Assembly (NCBI RefSeq): GCF_902167145.1
Contig: NC_050101.1
Span: 136,864,990 to 136,928,989 of the forward strand
Length of the DNA stretch: 64,000 bases
DNA from: Zea mays
Taxonomy: Eukaryota; Streptophyta; Magnoliopsida; Poales; Poaceae
Reading direction: 5' to 3'
Part shown: one piece after another, positions 10,715-22,569 of the stretch
Layout: each line of letters opens with the position of its first letter
How positions within the stretch are numbered: the stretch's first letter is position 1
Position numbers and translations under genes: made by a program
The notes under the pieces: model-generated
The model's database searches: none
Told to the model about the DNA's origin: nothing
What the model saw: the letters and a program-made list of their open reading frames with translations, nothing else

Positions 10715-13700
10715 ATGGCCGGGAGGCAGCGTCGTGGCCAGAATGAGCGCGTTCCTCCGCCGCCGCCACCGCCTCCCACTCTGCAGGAGCTAATGGCTCA
10801 GCAGAATGAGATCTTGAGACAGCTAGCTCAGCGTCAGCCACCACCTCAGCACTATGGTGGTGGAGACCATCAGCGTCACCCCGCGGCAGCTACCTACCAG
10901 GAGTTCCTCAGTACCCAGCCTCCGTTGTTCACAAGGGCAGAGGACCCACTTGATGCAGATGTATGGTTGAGAGTAGTGGAATCCAAATTCCCGCTACTCC
11001 ATGGAGCTTGTTCAGAGGTCACTAAAGTCAGATTCGCCACCCAGTAGCTTCGTGGACCTGCAAGGACTTGGTGGGACCATTTTCTTGCTATGCAGCCAGA
11101 GGACCGAGAGGTGGAATGGAGAGAGTTCAAGGCAGCTTTCCGGAGACACCACATACCAGCCGGGATTATGGACCGAAAGCTCAACGAGTTTCTGGCCCTC
11201 ACTCAGGGCAACAGGACAGTGTTGCAGTATGCCCAGGCTTTTAATGACTTGTGCCAGTATGCTGGATATCACGCAGATACGGATGAGAAGAAGAGAGACG
11301 GGTTCAGGAGGGGGCTCAGCACTAAGCTCCGTGACCGTCTTAACACCGTTAGGGCCAACAGCTACAACGAGTTGGTCAACATGGCTATCTCCCAGGAGGA
11401 CTGCATTACAGCTCGATAGGCAGAAAAGAAGAGGAAGACCCCTGTGGCAGGACCCTCAGCTCAGCCACAGCGCTTCAGGATTGTGTCCGACACTCAGAAC
11501 AGGGGACCACAGCAGCAGCAAGGGAGATGGGTGATCCGACCACAGAAGCAGCAGCAGGCACCCAACCGCGCCCAGTTTCCAGCTCAGAGGAACAATCAGC
11601 AGCAGCAGCAGTACCGCCAGGCAAATGACAACAGGTGTTTCACGTGTGGCAACACCGGACACTATGCCAAGAATTGCCCCAGGAACCAGCAGAGGCAGGG
11701 GCAGAATGTTAATGAGAATCAAGGCAAGAGACAGAAGGTGCAAGTGAGACAGGGCAGGCTAAACTTCACCACCATGGCTGATATTCCAGAGGGAGCACCC
11801 GTCATGACTGGTATCTTTACAGTTTTAAATTATCCTGCTATTGTTCTTTTTGATTCTGGTGCATCGCATAGTTTTATCAGTGCCAAGTTTAGTGCCAAGT
11901 GCCAGTTGCCTTTTCACCACACCGATGGGGGCATTACCATTTCAACACCAGGAGGCAGAGTTGCCACTTATCAAATCAACAGGCAAGTGCCTATAAAATT
12001 TGGTAGTCTTGTGATTAGAACCACCCTTCTCATCTTAGGATTGGATAGCGTGGATATTATATTGGGAGCTGACTGGTTGACCAGGCATCAGGCAATATTG
12101 GATATTGCAGCCAGGGCCATTGAAATTCATTCCCCTGCTTATGGTGAGACTGTTTTATATTTGCCCGACCAGGGATGCACCCGTTCTTGTGCCTTCGTTA
12201 TGATAGAATCCCCAGTGGAAAAGATCCCAGTGGTCTGTGACTACCCGGATGTTTTTTCGGATGAATTGCCAGGGATGCCACCTGACCGAGACATCGAGTT
12301 CGCAATCGAATTGCAACCCGGGACTGCTCCTATCTCCAAGAGACCCTATAGGATGCCTCCCGCAAAATTGGCAGAACTGAAAAAGCAATTGCAAGAGTTG
12401 TTGGACAAGGGGTTTATTCGCCCAAGTACTTCACCATGGGGATGTCCAGCCTTATTCGTAAAGAAAAAGGATGAGAGTTTGAGAATGTGTGTTGACTACC
12501 GCCCTCTCAATGCGGTGACTATCAAGAACAAATACCCACTGCCCCGCATTGATGTTTTGTTTGATCAGTTGGTGGGAGCTAAGGTATTCTCCAAAATAGA
12601 CCTTCGCTCAGGTTACCATCAGATCAAGATCCGTGCCAGTGATATTCCCAAGACGGCTTTCTCCACCAGATATGGGTTGTATGAATTTTTGGTGATGTCT
12701 TTTGGGCTGACCAATGCCACGGCTTATTTTATGTACCTGATGAACTCAGTGTTCATGCCAGAGTTGGACAAATTCATGGTCGTTTTCATTGATGATATTC
12801 TGATTTACTCCAAGAATGAAGCCGAGCACACCAAACATTTGCATACTGTACTTCAGAGACTGCGTGACCATCAGTTGTATGCTAAATTGTCTAAATGTGA
12901 ATTCTGGCTGAAGGAGATTAAATTCTTGGGTCACACAATTTCCCAGGATGGGATATCGGTTGATCCTGAGAAGGTACAAGAGGTGATGGATTGGAAACCC
13001 CCGACTACAGTGAGGCAGATTCGAAGTTTTCTAGGTTTAGCAGGGTATTATCGGCGATTTATTCCGGATTTCTCTAGAATTGCCAAACCAATGACTGAAC
13101 TGTTAAAGAAGGGAGTCAAGTATGATTGGAGCCAAAAGTGCGAAGATGCCTTTCATACTTTGAGGCAGCATCTGACAACAGCCCCGGTGCTGGCTCAACC
13201 GGATAACACCAAGCCATTTGAAGTTTATTGTGATGCTTCCGGTACTGGATTGGGTTGTGTATTGATGCAAGATAACAGAGTCATTGCTTATGCTTCCCGA
13301 GCACTCAGACCCCATGAGCAGAACTACCCTACACATGATCTGGAATTGGCAGTTGTGGTTCATGCTCTTAAAATATGGAGACACTACTTGATGGGAGCCC
13401 ACTGTAACATCTACACCGATCACAAGAGTCTCAAATACATCTTCACTCAGGCAGATCTGAACATGAGGCAGAGAAGATGGTTGGAGTTGATCAAGGATTA
13501 TGACTTGGAGGTGCATTACCACCCTGGTAAAGCCAATGTTGTAGCAGATGCCTTGAGCAGAAAGGCCCAGTGCAATTGTATGAGCATGGATGCAAGGGTA
13601 ACCACCCTGTGTGATGAATTGTGCAAGCTGAACCTAGAAGTTGTTCCTTCAGGTGACTTAAGTTATATCTCGGTGGAACCCACATTACAAGAGCAAATAG

Positions 13701-15133
13701 TCAGGGCACAGATTGAAGACAAGGGTGTTCAGATAATCAAAGAAATGATCAAGCAGAAGGCAGAGAAATACAAGTGCTTCCGGCAGGACAGCAAGGGAAT
13801 TCTATGGTTTGGAGATCGATTGGTTGTTCCCAAGGACCCTGAGCTCAGAAAGAAGATACTGGATGAAGCTCATCTTTCAAAATTCTCCATGCACCCTAGT
13901 AGCAACAAGATGTACCATGATCTCAGATCTTTATATTGGTGGACCAGAATGAAGAGGGAAATTGCCAAGTACATATCCGAGTGCGATACCTGCCAGAGAA
14001 TCAAAGCCAGTCATTTGAAGGCAGCAGACCCCTTGCAACCCCTTCACATACCATCTTGGAAATGGGAGGACATTTGCATGGATTTTATCGTAGGATTGCC
14101 CAATACCTCCAGGCACCATGATTCCATTTGGGTTATTGTGGACAGGTTGACCAAGACCGCTCACTTCTTGCCAGTGCACACCACCCACAGGACAGAGAAG
14201 TATGCAGAGATCTACATTGACCAGATAGTTCGTCTGCATGGGATACCAAGGACTATAGTCTCAGACAGAGGAGCACCTTTTGTGGCACGATTTTGGGAAC
14301 AATTGCAGGAATCACTTGGGACCCAGGTCATACGCAGCTCAGCCTATCATCCCCAAACCGATGGCCAGACAGAAAGGGTGAATCAGATTTTGGAAGACAT
14401 GTTGCGAGCATGTGCACTACATTACGGAAAGGATTGGGACAAGTGTCTTTCCTTGGCTGAGTTTTCTTACAATAACAGCTATCAGTCCAGTCTGAAGATG
14501 GCACCTTTTGAAGCCTTATATGGGAGAAGGTGCAGGACCCCGCTGAATTGGTCTCAAGTAGGAGAAAGGGAAATATTTGGGCCAGATTTGGTGCTTGAAG
14601 CAGAGGCAAAGGTCAGGATCATCAAGAAGAACCTAGAAGCTGCTCAGGCCAGGCAAAAGAGCTATCATGACAAGAGGCGGAAGCCTCTACAGTTTGAGGT
14701 GGGAGATCATGTTTATCTTAAGGTATCACCCACCAAGGGTGTCCAGAGATTCGGGATCAAGGGCAAGTTAGATCCTCGTTACATTGGACCCTACGAGATC
14801 AAGGAAGCTTGTGGACCCGTAGCCTATCAATTGGAATTGCCACCTCACATGTCAGCAATTCACAATGTATTTCATGTATCTCAGCTGCGGAAATGTGTCC
14901 GCCTACCCACTGAAGTGGTACCTGAGCTAGACATTGAGATAGAGCCAGACTTGTCCTATCAAGAGTACCCCGTCAAGGTATTGGATCAGAAAGAAAGGTC
15001 AACGCGGGCAAGGTCAATCCAAATGTATAAGGTTCAGTGGAGTCACCATTCAGCAGAGGAAGCTACATGGGAGACTGAGGATTTTCTACGCTCTCGCTTC
15101 CCCGACTTTCTGCCCAAAAGAGTCAGTACGTAA
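10715..15133 (+). pseudogene. Chromovirus gag-pol polyprotein, one frame with two amber stops
   Basis: The frame runs 1472 codons, broken only by TAG at codon 111 (11045) and codon 235 (11417); both fit CAG (Gln) to TAG changes. The order is gag with a proline run near the start; a CCHC zinc knuckle at codons 308-321 ([14 protein letters not shown]); aspartic protease DSGA at about 380; reverse transcriptase with FIDD at 691-694; RNase H with Asp at 840 and TDHKSL Asp at 902; and integrase with an HHCC finger and D1123-60-D1184-35-E1220, the exact D,D35E spacing. A GPYEI module and a chromodomain-like C-terminus follow ([18 protein letters not shown]). RT-RH-IN order plus a chromodomain places it in the Tekay/Del-like chromoviruses. 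The ATG directly follows a splice-acceptor-like sequence. From codon 236 the pol part is open for 1237 codons. Confidence 0.93.
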
Positions 15134-15372
15134 CCCCAAAACCCCACCCCTACCTGCCCTTTGAATACAATTATAACAAAAACTTAGATAACAAGGATAG
15201 TCTAAGTTGTGGTTTTAACTTAAAAAGGACTTCCTTCTGAAGTTGTAAAGAGAATGACATTCGAAGAGCAGTTAACAAGAGAAACTTGAGTATAAGAAGG
15301 AGTAGCCCATCAACGTGCCTTCGTAGCACCCTCTAGAGGACTCTGCCTAAAATCTCGGGACGAGATTCCTTT
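15134..15372 (+). other. 3' untranslated region of element A
   Basis: Non-coding stretch between the gag-pol stop and the polypurine tract. It ends with TCTCGGGACGAGATTC, an inverted repeat shared with element B at about 24545. Confidence 0.7.
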
Positions 15373-15384
15373 AAGGGGGAGGGA
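15373..15384 (+). other. Polypurine tract of element A
   Basis: AAGGGGGAGGGA lies directly before the TG that opens the 3' LTR. This is the expected plus-strand primer. Confidence 0.88.
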
Positions 15385-18300
15385 TGTAACACCCCAGGTG
15401 TTACTCAGGGTGTCCACCCAGGAGTACCCCATTTAACCTATTATCACATGTGGATTGGTTTGGGCAAAGTACATCAAACTTGGAATTCAAGGTCCTAAGC
15501 AAGTGCAACCCATCTTGGATATCATGCCCTAGCTTGTCATGCACCTCTAAAGGGAGATTTTCCCAAAACCCTAAAGCAAACCCCTCTTGGGCAATAGGAA
15601 CCCTAAATGTAAGTAGGATCAAAAGATCATGTAAACCTTATGATCATGGCTTGGGCCAAATATAAAAGTTGTAATATACTTCATAACCTACAAATGATAG
15701 TAAGAAAGTAACCCCAAAAAGGTTTCAGAAAAGCCCCAAAAAGTTCACCAAAGGTTGAGCACAAGAGAAAATTCAGAATTTGCCTAAGTCTAAAAACTAA
15801 CCTTTGAGCAAAGATCCCACATGTTCACCCTAATCCAAAATTTAAAACACTTCGACCCAATTGACAAAGTGGCGCCAAATTAACCCTAGAATGCCCTGGA
15901 AAGAGGTGACACCTACCCTAGGGCGTTTGATACGACTTGGCACCATTTTTGTCTCGGCTTGGACCTAGCTGACATAGCATACATCTCACCTCTCTATCTC
16001 CCTACCCCGACCATATCTTGACTTGGAACTCACAGCAAAAAGGTAGGATATGGAGCAGGGAAGCGACCGTACACAGTGACTTTGCCAAGATACGCACGCT
16101 AAGGTGCTCAAATCTGCCGTTGAACCATGGCAGAAGCGAGCTCCCACGTGTTCGACGTGGGCTGACACCCGGGGGCGCGCTCAGAGCACGCCCGTGCGCG
16201 AACCCCCGCGCGCCCGCGACCGCCCGTGACCACGCCCACGCCCACGCCATGGCTATAAAGCTCGTCCCAGTGCTCGGCTGCCTTCCCCGTTGCCTCCTCC
16301 GTACCACGCCTAACTTCCCTGAGCCCGCCCTTAGCTCCGGCGACCTCCCCGCGACCCGCCAGAGCCGCCCGAGAGCAACCACCGTGGCCAGCCCCTTTCC
16401 CGTCCTCCTCCGTTCGATCCAAGCCTTCAGATAGCTTCCTGGTGGGGCCGTGAAGCTTACTCAAGCTTGAACCGAGGACCCGTGTCACCGGAATAGCGAA
16501 ATCGTGCTCGCCGGAGTTCATCCCCCCGCCGGCGCACATGGACCGGGTAAATCACTGAGCCATTTTTCGATTCAATGCACAAATAGCCTCTGCATCACCC
16601 CAGGAAGCTCATCGTGCCGTTGGATTGGACTAGGTCACCGTGGTTTGGCCGGCACACCCGCCGCCGACGAGGACACCCGCCTGCGCGTGTGGACCGAGCG
16701 ATTCCGGCCATCCCCGTCGGCGAGCCATACGTCGTTGTGACCGCCAGAACCTCCCCGAGCTAACCCTACCCCTCGCCGGACTTCTCTTGTCGCCGGTAAG
16801 CCATGCTGCCCCTTTCTTCTCTGCGGATACTGTTTACACCTGGGAGGGACCGTGGGTGAGAAGAAGAGAAAGTCAGGGGGTTTTGCACATTGTCAGTCAC
16901 ACAGAGGAATAGTGGCGCAAGGGTAGAACTGTGAAGATTAATTAGGGAATACCCTGAGGACCTCGGTGCAAACTGCTTTTTCAGAAAACCTTATTAAACC
17001 TGATTTTAAATTTGAACAGAAACTTTGAAAATCCATAACTTCTGTTTAGCTCATCCAAATTGGGTCAAACCAATTTTGTCAGACTCTAAATAATGTGACC
17101 TACTTAATAAAAATATAAAACCCCCTATGTACTATAGAAAACTTTAAGGTTCTGATTTAATTATAGTTTTGGCCAAAAGCTCAATAATAGAAAGAAAAAT
17201 AGTTGTACTATTTGGCTACGGTTAGAAAATTTTGGAGAAGTTTATGTCCACCTACTGACCTAATTAAAAATGCTAAACCTCTCTGTCCACCCCATTAAGT
17301 TAGTTTTTACCACTTATTTTACAATATGCTTAAGGTTAAGAAAAATAGAAAATGTGATTTAAATAATGAACCAGAGGGCACCTCTATTTTTGTTAGGGTA
17401 CTTATTCATTGTAGTTCACTGGAAAAATCTATCATACCCTGTTTTGGTATAAAATAAGTAGGATACCTTTTATTTTAATAAAACAAGGAAAACTTAGAAA
17501 AACCCTACAAAAATAACCCCAAGGTGAAAACACCCCAACCCTTGGGATAACTAATGTTTTGTTAATAAGAACTTAGGAAAAATATGAAATCTGCTGTTTG
17601 ACATTTTTCAAATAACAATGTAGTAGAAAGTGCCTTTTTGGCATTTAAATTTTAGAAAATCATAACTAAATGACCATCCCTTAGACTTCTGTGATTTTTA
17701 GCACAGAAGCCTATTATTACTGTTAGAGGCCAACAAAAATAACCCTTAGGGCAGAGCTCACCCCAATTAAGAGATGTAGTGTAAAGTGGCCTTTTTTACA
17801 AAACTCTTGTTATTTTTGTCTAAAGCATAGCCTTTATATTTTAAGCCTCAAATTCTTAAGACAGGCTAGAATAGCAAATGACAACCCACTGTAATTTTTA
17901 CAGAATTTTTGGAAAATATTAAACCACTGTCGTAGTTCAAACCTACCCTAGAAACCATAAGTAGAAAATAAAGAAAAGGAAAAGTGAATAACAGGAAATT
18001 AGTGCCATCCTAAAACCTCTTTATAACTTGTCCACTGAAGTATATAAAAGCAATACTAATTCCCTATGATTATCCTCAACCAAATCCTAAGCCTAAAAGT
18101 GATAAGCATAACCCACTAGAAGCCCCGCATGACCAAGAAACCCTAAGTTACTCCTTAACTTAGTTTTCTTCTTTAGCATAATGTTATTAAATCCTGCATA
18201 ATCATGACATACATGTTCATTGCATTCGATAGACTGTAACCTTGCTGACGGAGAGTATGTCCTCGTGCCGGAGCAAGGAGCTGCTCAGGAGGTAGCCCCA

Positions 18301-19330
18301 GATCCAGCACCAGAGCCTGCACCAGAGGACCTGCCTGCCACTGCTTTGGAAGGCAAGCCCCGGTTTATGCATAACCTGTTATTTATGCTATTTTACTTCA
18401 TTTAATGATTGTAGGATTGATTGTGCACTTAGGTGTAGGAGTTGTTTGAAACCCTAGTTGCATGATCTTAGGGAATCCTATTGAGATGAATACTAGTATG
18501 CTAGGTCGAGTAGCTACTTTATTAAATAGGATCTCGGTAGAAGTCGAGTGATTTTTCTAGCACTCGCGCGAGGTTAGGAAATTGGTTGTATCCACTTTCT
18601 ATCATAATGATGCTAGGTTGTGGACAACAATCCATGGGGATTGGTTGTCCACGGGATAAAAATTGGAATAAGGATTAAGGTGTGGTACCGTGTGTCAAGC
18701 GTTTGAACGTACTAAACACATACCGAGAAATATGGTAAATCGGTAAGCCTAGTACCTGAGTGAACCTGCCCGCAGATTGCCCTCCTCACGCGACCTGAGA
18801 CGTGGTCTCCCATTCCGGTTATGGTGGGTACAAGTGCGGTCACTGCACGACGGCAGTCGGGGTCAGTGAGGCATTGTACGCCAAGGCGGTGAGCCCCTTT
18901 CTGTTGCTAGAGAATCGATGGGGACGGTTGATGTGTGTGGGGACGGAGTGCCTCGCCACGTCGTGTGTTTAGGTTTACCTTGCAAGGATAAAAACTCGAT
19001 TCGAAACGTCTGCTTCTCACAGCTAATGAGACTGCTTGATCCATGCTGCTACATTGAGTAACAAGTGGAATTGTGATGAGATGATACAAGATGTTGATTG
19101 CTAAAAATGTTTGCTACTATGTATTAATAGATAGTACATCTTTAGCCTTAAGAGAGTCACACTTAATTTGACAAAGTTAAAAACTTGATTTAGAAACTCA
19201 GCTAGTGCTTTTGGCAACCAAACCCCACAGCCAAACAGCTGCATGTCTAGAGGTAGAGGAGTAGACTCCTCACACCGGGTAAGTCTAGCTGAGTATTAGT
19301 ATACTCAGCCTTGCTTGTGGCACAATTTTT
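15385..19330 (+). mobile_element. 3' LTR of chromovirus A, broken near its end
   Basis: Opens with TGTAACACC right after the polypurine tract. It holds a GC-rich promoter region (TATAAA at 16254), a 61-codon frame at 18220-18405 shared with the other copies, and the U5-like part. Near 19320-19345 it switches from the A-type to the B-type sequence, so the final several hundred bases and the CA end are missing. The ORFs around 16000-16540 on both strands sit in the GC-rich promoter, recur in the duplicate at 20944-21533, and are not taken as genes. Confidence 0.85.
16254..16259 (+). promoter_or_regulatory. LTR A TATA box
   Basis: TATAAA in GGCTATAAAG, followed by a GC-rich leader with CTTCCCC and CTCC runs. 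It lies about 870 bp into the LTR, so U3 ends about 30 bp downstream. The same box occurs in the duplicate at 21206-21211. Confidence 0.65.
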
Positions 19331-19409
19331 TGCAGGTACTCCTTAGGATGATTTGTTGCTGGTGTGATTTGCTGTGGACTCTAGGTGCAGTTCTGTGTGG
19401 TTAAGTGTA

Positions 19410-20300
19410 GGAGTTGAGTAATTTTACCAAGGAAGGATGGACATAACCAGTGGATGCTCACCAAGCGAGCACCTCCCCCAACAAACACTACCTAAGTGTT
19501 AAATTAAAGGCAAGCCCCGGTTCTATGCATAACCGTTATATATGCTATTTTACTGCACTTAATGTTTGTAGGCTTGTACTGTGCACTTAAGTGTAGGAGT
19601 TGCCTGAAACCCTAGTTGCATTAACTCAGGGTTCCTTTTGAGATGGATATTAGTATGCTAGGTCGAGTAGCTGCTTTATTAATTAGGGATCTCGTTAGAA
19701 GTCGAGTGATTTTTCTAGCACTCGCGCGAGGTCAGGAATTGGTTTTATCCACTTTCATATCATAATGATGTTGGTCTGTGGACAACTTTCCATGGGGGTT
19801 GGTTGTCTACGAGACGGAAATTGGAATAAGGATTAAGGTGTGGTACCGTGAGTCAAGCGTTTGAACGTACAAAACACATGCCGAGAAATATGGTAAATCG
19901 GTAAGCCTAGTACCTGAGTGAACCTGCCCGCAGATTGCCCTCCTCACGCGACCTGAGACGTGGTCTCCCATTCCGGTTATGGTGGGTACAAGTGCGGTCA
20001 CTGCACGACGGCAGTCGGGGTCAGTGAGGCATTGTACGCCAAGGCGGTGAGCCCCTTTCTGTTGCCAGGGAATCGTTGGGGACGGTTGATGTGTGTGGGG
20101 ACGGAGTGCCTCGCCACATCGTGTGTTTAGGTTTACCTTGCAAGGTTTAAAAACTCGATTCGAATCGTCTGCTTCTCGCAGCTAATGAGACTGCTTGATC
20201 CATGCTGCTACATTGAGTAATAAGTGGAAATGAGTTGACTGGCAAAAAGGTTGATTGCTTAAAAATGCTTGATACCATGTATGAGTAGCTAGGTACTCAC
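19410..20300 (+). mobile_element. B-type LTR fragment
   Basis: Matches about 34966-35870 of the B LTR (GGAAGGATGGAC onwards, including the TAGCACTCGCGCGAGGTC block). It is joined on the left to the broken A LTR through about 80 bases of mixed sequence. Confidence 0.75.
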
Positions 20301-20522
20301 TTAGTTTAAAAGGATCATACTAAAACTTGAATGTAACTCTAAAGCAAACCCCAAAAGCTATACACTTAAATTTTTGCCCAAGACAGGTTTAAAATCAGGT
20401 TTAAAAACCCCAAAGTAGGTCATACTAAAATTATTTAGACGTCTTAAGACAGGTTTAAAATCAGGTTTGGCTGCCTTAGAGGGTCCTCAGGCTATACACA
20501 ATCAAAATTTTTTGATGCCACA
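20301..20522. other. Scrambled junction with short internal repeats
   Basis: Links a B-type LTR piece to an A-type U3 piece. AGACAGGTTTAAAATCAGG occurs at 20381 and again at 20447, and GCTATACAC occurs near 20357 and 20492. No ORF or known element is seen. It resembles a patchwork made at a repair site. Confidence 0.5.
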
Positions 20523-21771
20523 AAAACCCTAAAGCAAACCCCTCTTGGGCAATAGGAACCCTAAATGTAAGTAGGATCAAAAGGTCATGTAAACCTTATG
20601 ATCATGGCTTGGGCCAAATATAAAAGTTGTAATATACTTCATAACCTACAAATGATAGTAAGAAAGTAACCCCAAAAAGGTTTCAGAAAAGCCCCAAAAA
20701 GTTCACCAAAGGTTGAGCACAAGAGAAAATTCAGAAATTGCCTAAGTCTAAAAACTAACCTTTGAGCAAAGATCCCACATGTTCACCCTAATCCAAAATT
20801 CAAAACACTTCGACCCAATTGACAAAGTGGCGCCAAATTAACCCTAGAATGCCCTGGAAAGAGGTGACACCTACCCTAGGGCGTTTGACATGACTTGGGA
20901 CCATTTTTGTCTCGGCTTGGACCTAGCTGACATAGCCAACTTCTCACCTCTCTATCTCCCTACCCCGACCATATCTTGACTTGGAACTCACAACAAAAAG
21001 GTAGGATATGGAGCAGGGAAGCAACCGTACACAGTGACTTTGCCAAGATACGCACGCTAAGGTGCTCAAATCCGCCGTTGAACCATGGCAGAAGCGAGCT
21101 CCCACGTGTTCGACGTGGGCTGACACCCGGGGGCGCGCTCAGAGCACGCCCGTGCGCGAACCCCCGCGCGCCCGCGGCCACCCGTGACCACGCCCACGCC
21201 ATGGCTATAAAGCCCGTCCCAGTGCTCGGCTGCCTTCCCCGTTGCCTCCTCCGTACCATGCCTAACTTCCCTGAGCCCGCCCTTAGCTCCGGTGACCTCC
21301 CCGCAACCCGCCAGAGCCGCCCGAGAGCAACCACCGTGGCCAGCCCCTTTCCCGTCCTCCTCCGTTCGATCCAAGCCTTCAGATAGCTTCCTGGTGGGGC
21401 CGTGAAGCTTACTCAAGCTTGAACCGAGGACCCGTGTCACCGGAATAGCGAAACCGTGCTCGCCGGAGTTCATCCCCCGCCGGCGCACGTGGACCGGGTA
21501 AATCACTGAGCCATTTTTTGATTCAATGCACAAATAGCCTCTGCATCACCCCAGGAAGCTCACCGTGTCGTTGGATCGGACTAGGTCGCCGTGGTTTGGC
21601 CGGCACAACCGCCGCCGACGAGGACACCCGCCTGCGCGCGTGGACCGAGCGATTCCGGCCATCCCCGCCGGCGAGCCGTACGTCGTTATGACCGCCAGAA
21701 CCTCCTCGAGCTAACCCTACCCCTCGCCGGACTTCTCTCGTCGCCGGTAAGCCGCGCCGCCCCTTTCTTCT
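20523..21771 (+). mobile_element. Second copy of the LTR A promoter region (U3/R fragment)
   Basis: Nearly identical to 15565-16820, including the GC-rich promoter and TATAAA at 21206-21211. At 21771/21772 it jumps from an A-type sequence (CCCTTTCTTCT) into a B-type sequence (AGGTTTACC). This piece is a promoter separated from its own element. Confidence 0.85.
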
Positions 21772-22555
21772 AGGTTTACCTTGCAAGGTTTAAAAACTCG
21801 ATTCGAATCGTCTGCTTCTCGCAGCTAATGAGACTGCTTGATCCATGCTGCTACATTGAGTAATAAGTGGAAATGAGTTGACTGGCAAAAAGGTTGATTG
21901 CTTAAAAATGTTTGATATCATGTATGAGTAGCTAGGTACTCATCTAGTCTAAAAAGGATCATACAAAAACTTGAAAAGCTAAAACTTGATTTTAGACTCA
22001 GCTAGTGCTTTTGGCAAACCAAACCCCTCAGCCAAACAGCTGCATGTCTAGAGGTAGAGGAGTAGATTCCTCATACCGGGTAAGTCTAGCTGAGTATTAG
22101 TATACTCAGCCTTGCTTGTGGCACAATTTTTTGCAGGTACTCCTTAGGATGATTTGTTGCTGGTGTGAGTTGGCCTCCATCCCTGCCACCGGGATAGATG
22201 GTCGAGTGGGTTACTGCTTCCGCAGGAGAGGACCAGGAGGAGTAGCGTGGCCAGGCTTCGCCATGTTACTCGGTTTTCTCCGTTAGTTATTTCCACTGCA
22301 TTAAAATTTATGATTATTATTTCTGAAACTCCGATAATGTAATCACTAATGATACTTATTAAATTTGTGGTATTTATGCTTTATTGTATTTCTTTGTGCC
22401 TCACCTTCGAGTGAGCTAGTGGTATTTGATCCTGGTAAGTGGCTTTATCGGACTAGATCCGAGGGACTGACGTTTTATTCCTACTTAAGTGTGGTCTAGC
22501 CTCTAAGGTGGGACTTAGGCACTTAAGTTGGAATAATTCGGGCGGTTCCGCCACA
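21772..22555 (+). mobile_element. Terminal part of B-type 5' LTR
   Basis: Matches the last 780 bases or so of the LTR that ends at 36456. Ends CCGCCACA at 22555 and is followed two bases later by a primer binding site, which makes it the 5' LTR of element B. Confidence 0.85.
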
Positions 22556-22557
22556 GC

Positions 22558-22569
22558 TGGTATCGGAGC
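22558..22569 (+). other. Primer binding site of element B
   Basis: TGGTATCGGAGC, identical to that of element A. It is followed by a leader that resembles A's (GATAGACCTAGGACGTGAAG in both). Confidence 0.88.

Noticed and set aside
16002..16539. Several 120-150-codon ORFs on both strands, repeated at 20944-21533
   Set aside because: They sit in the GC-rich promoter of LTR A and its duplicate, overlap each other, and look like compositional by-products.
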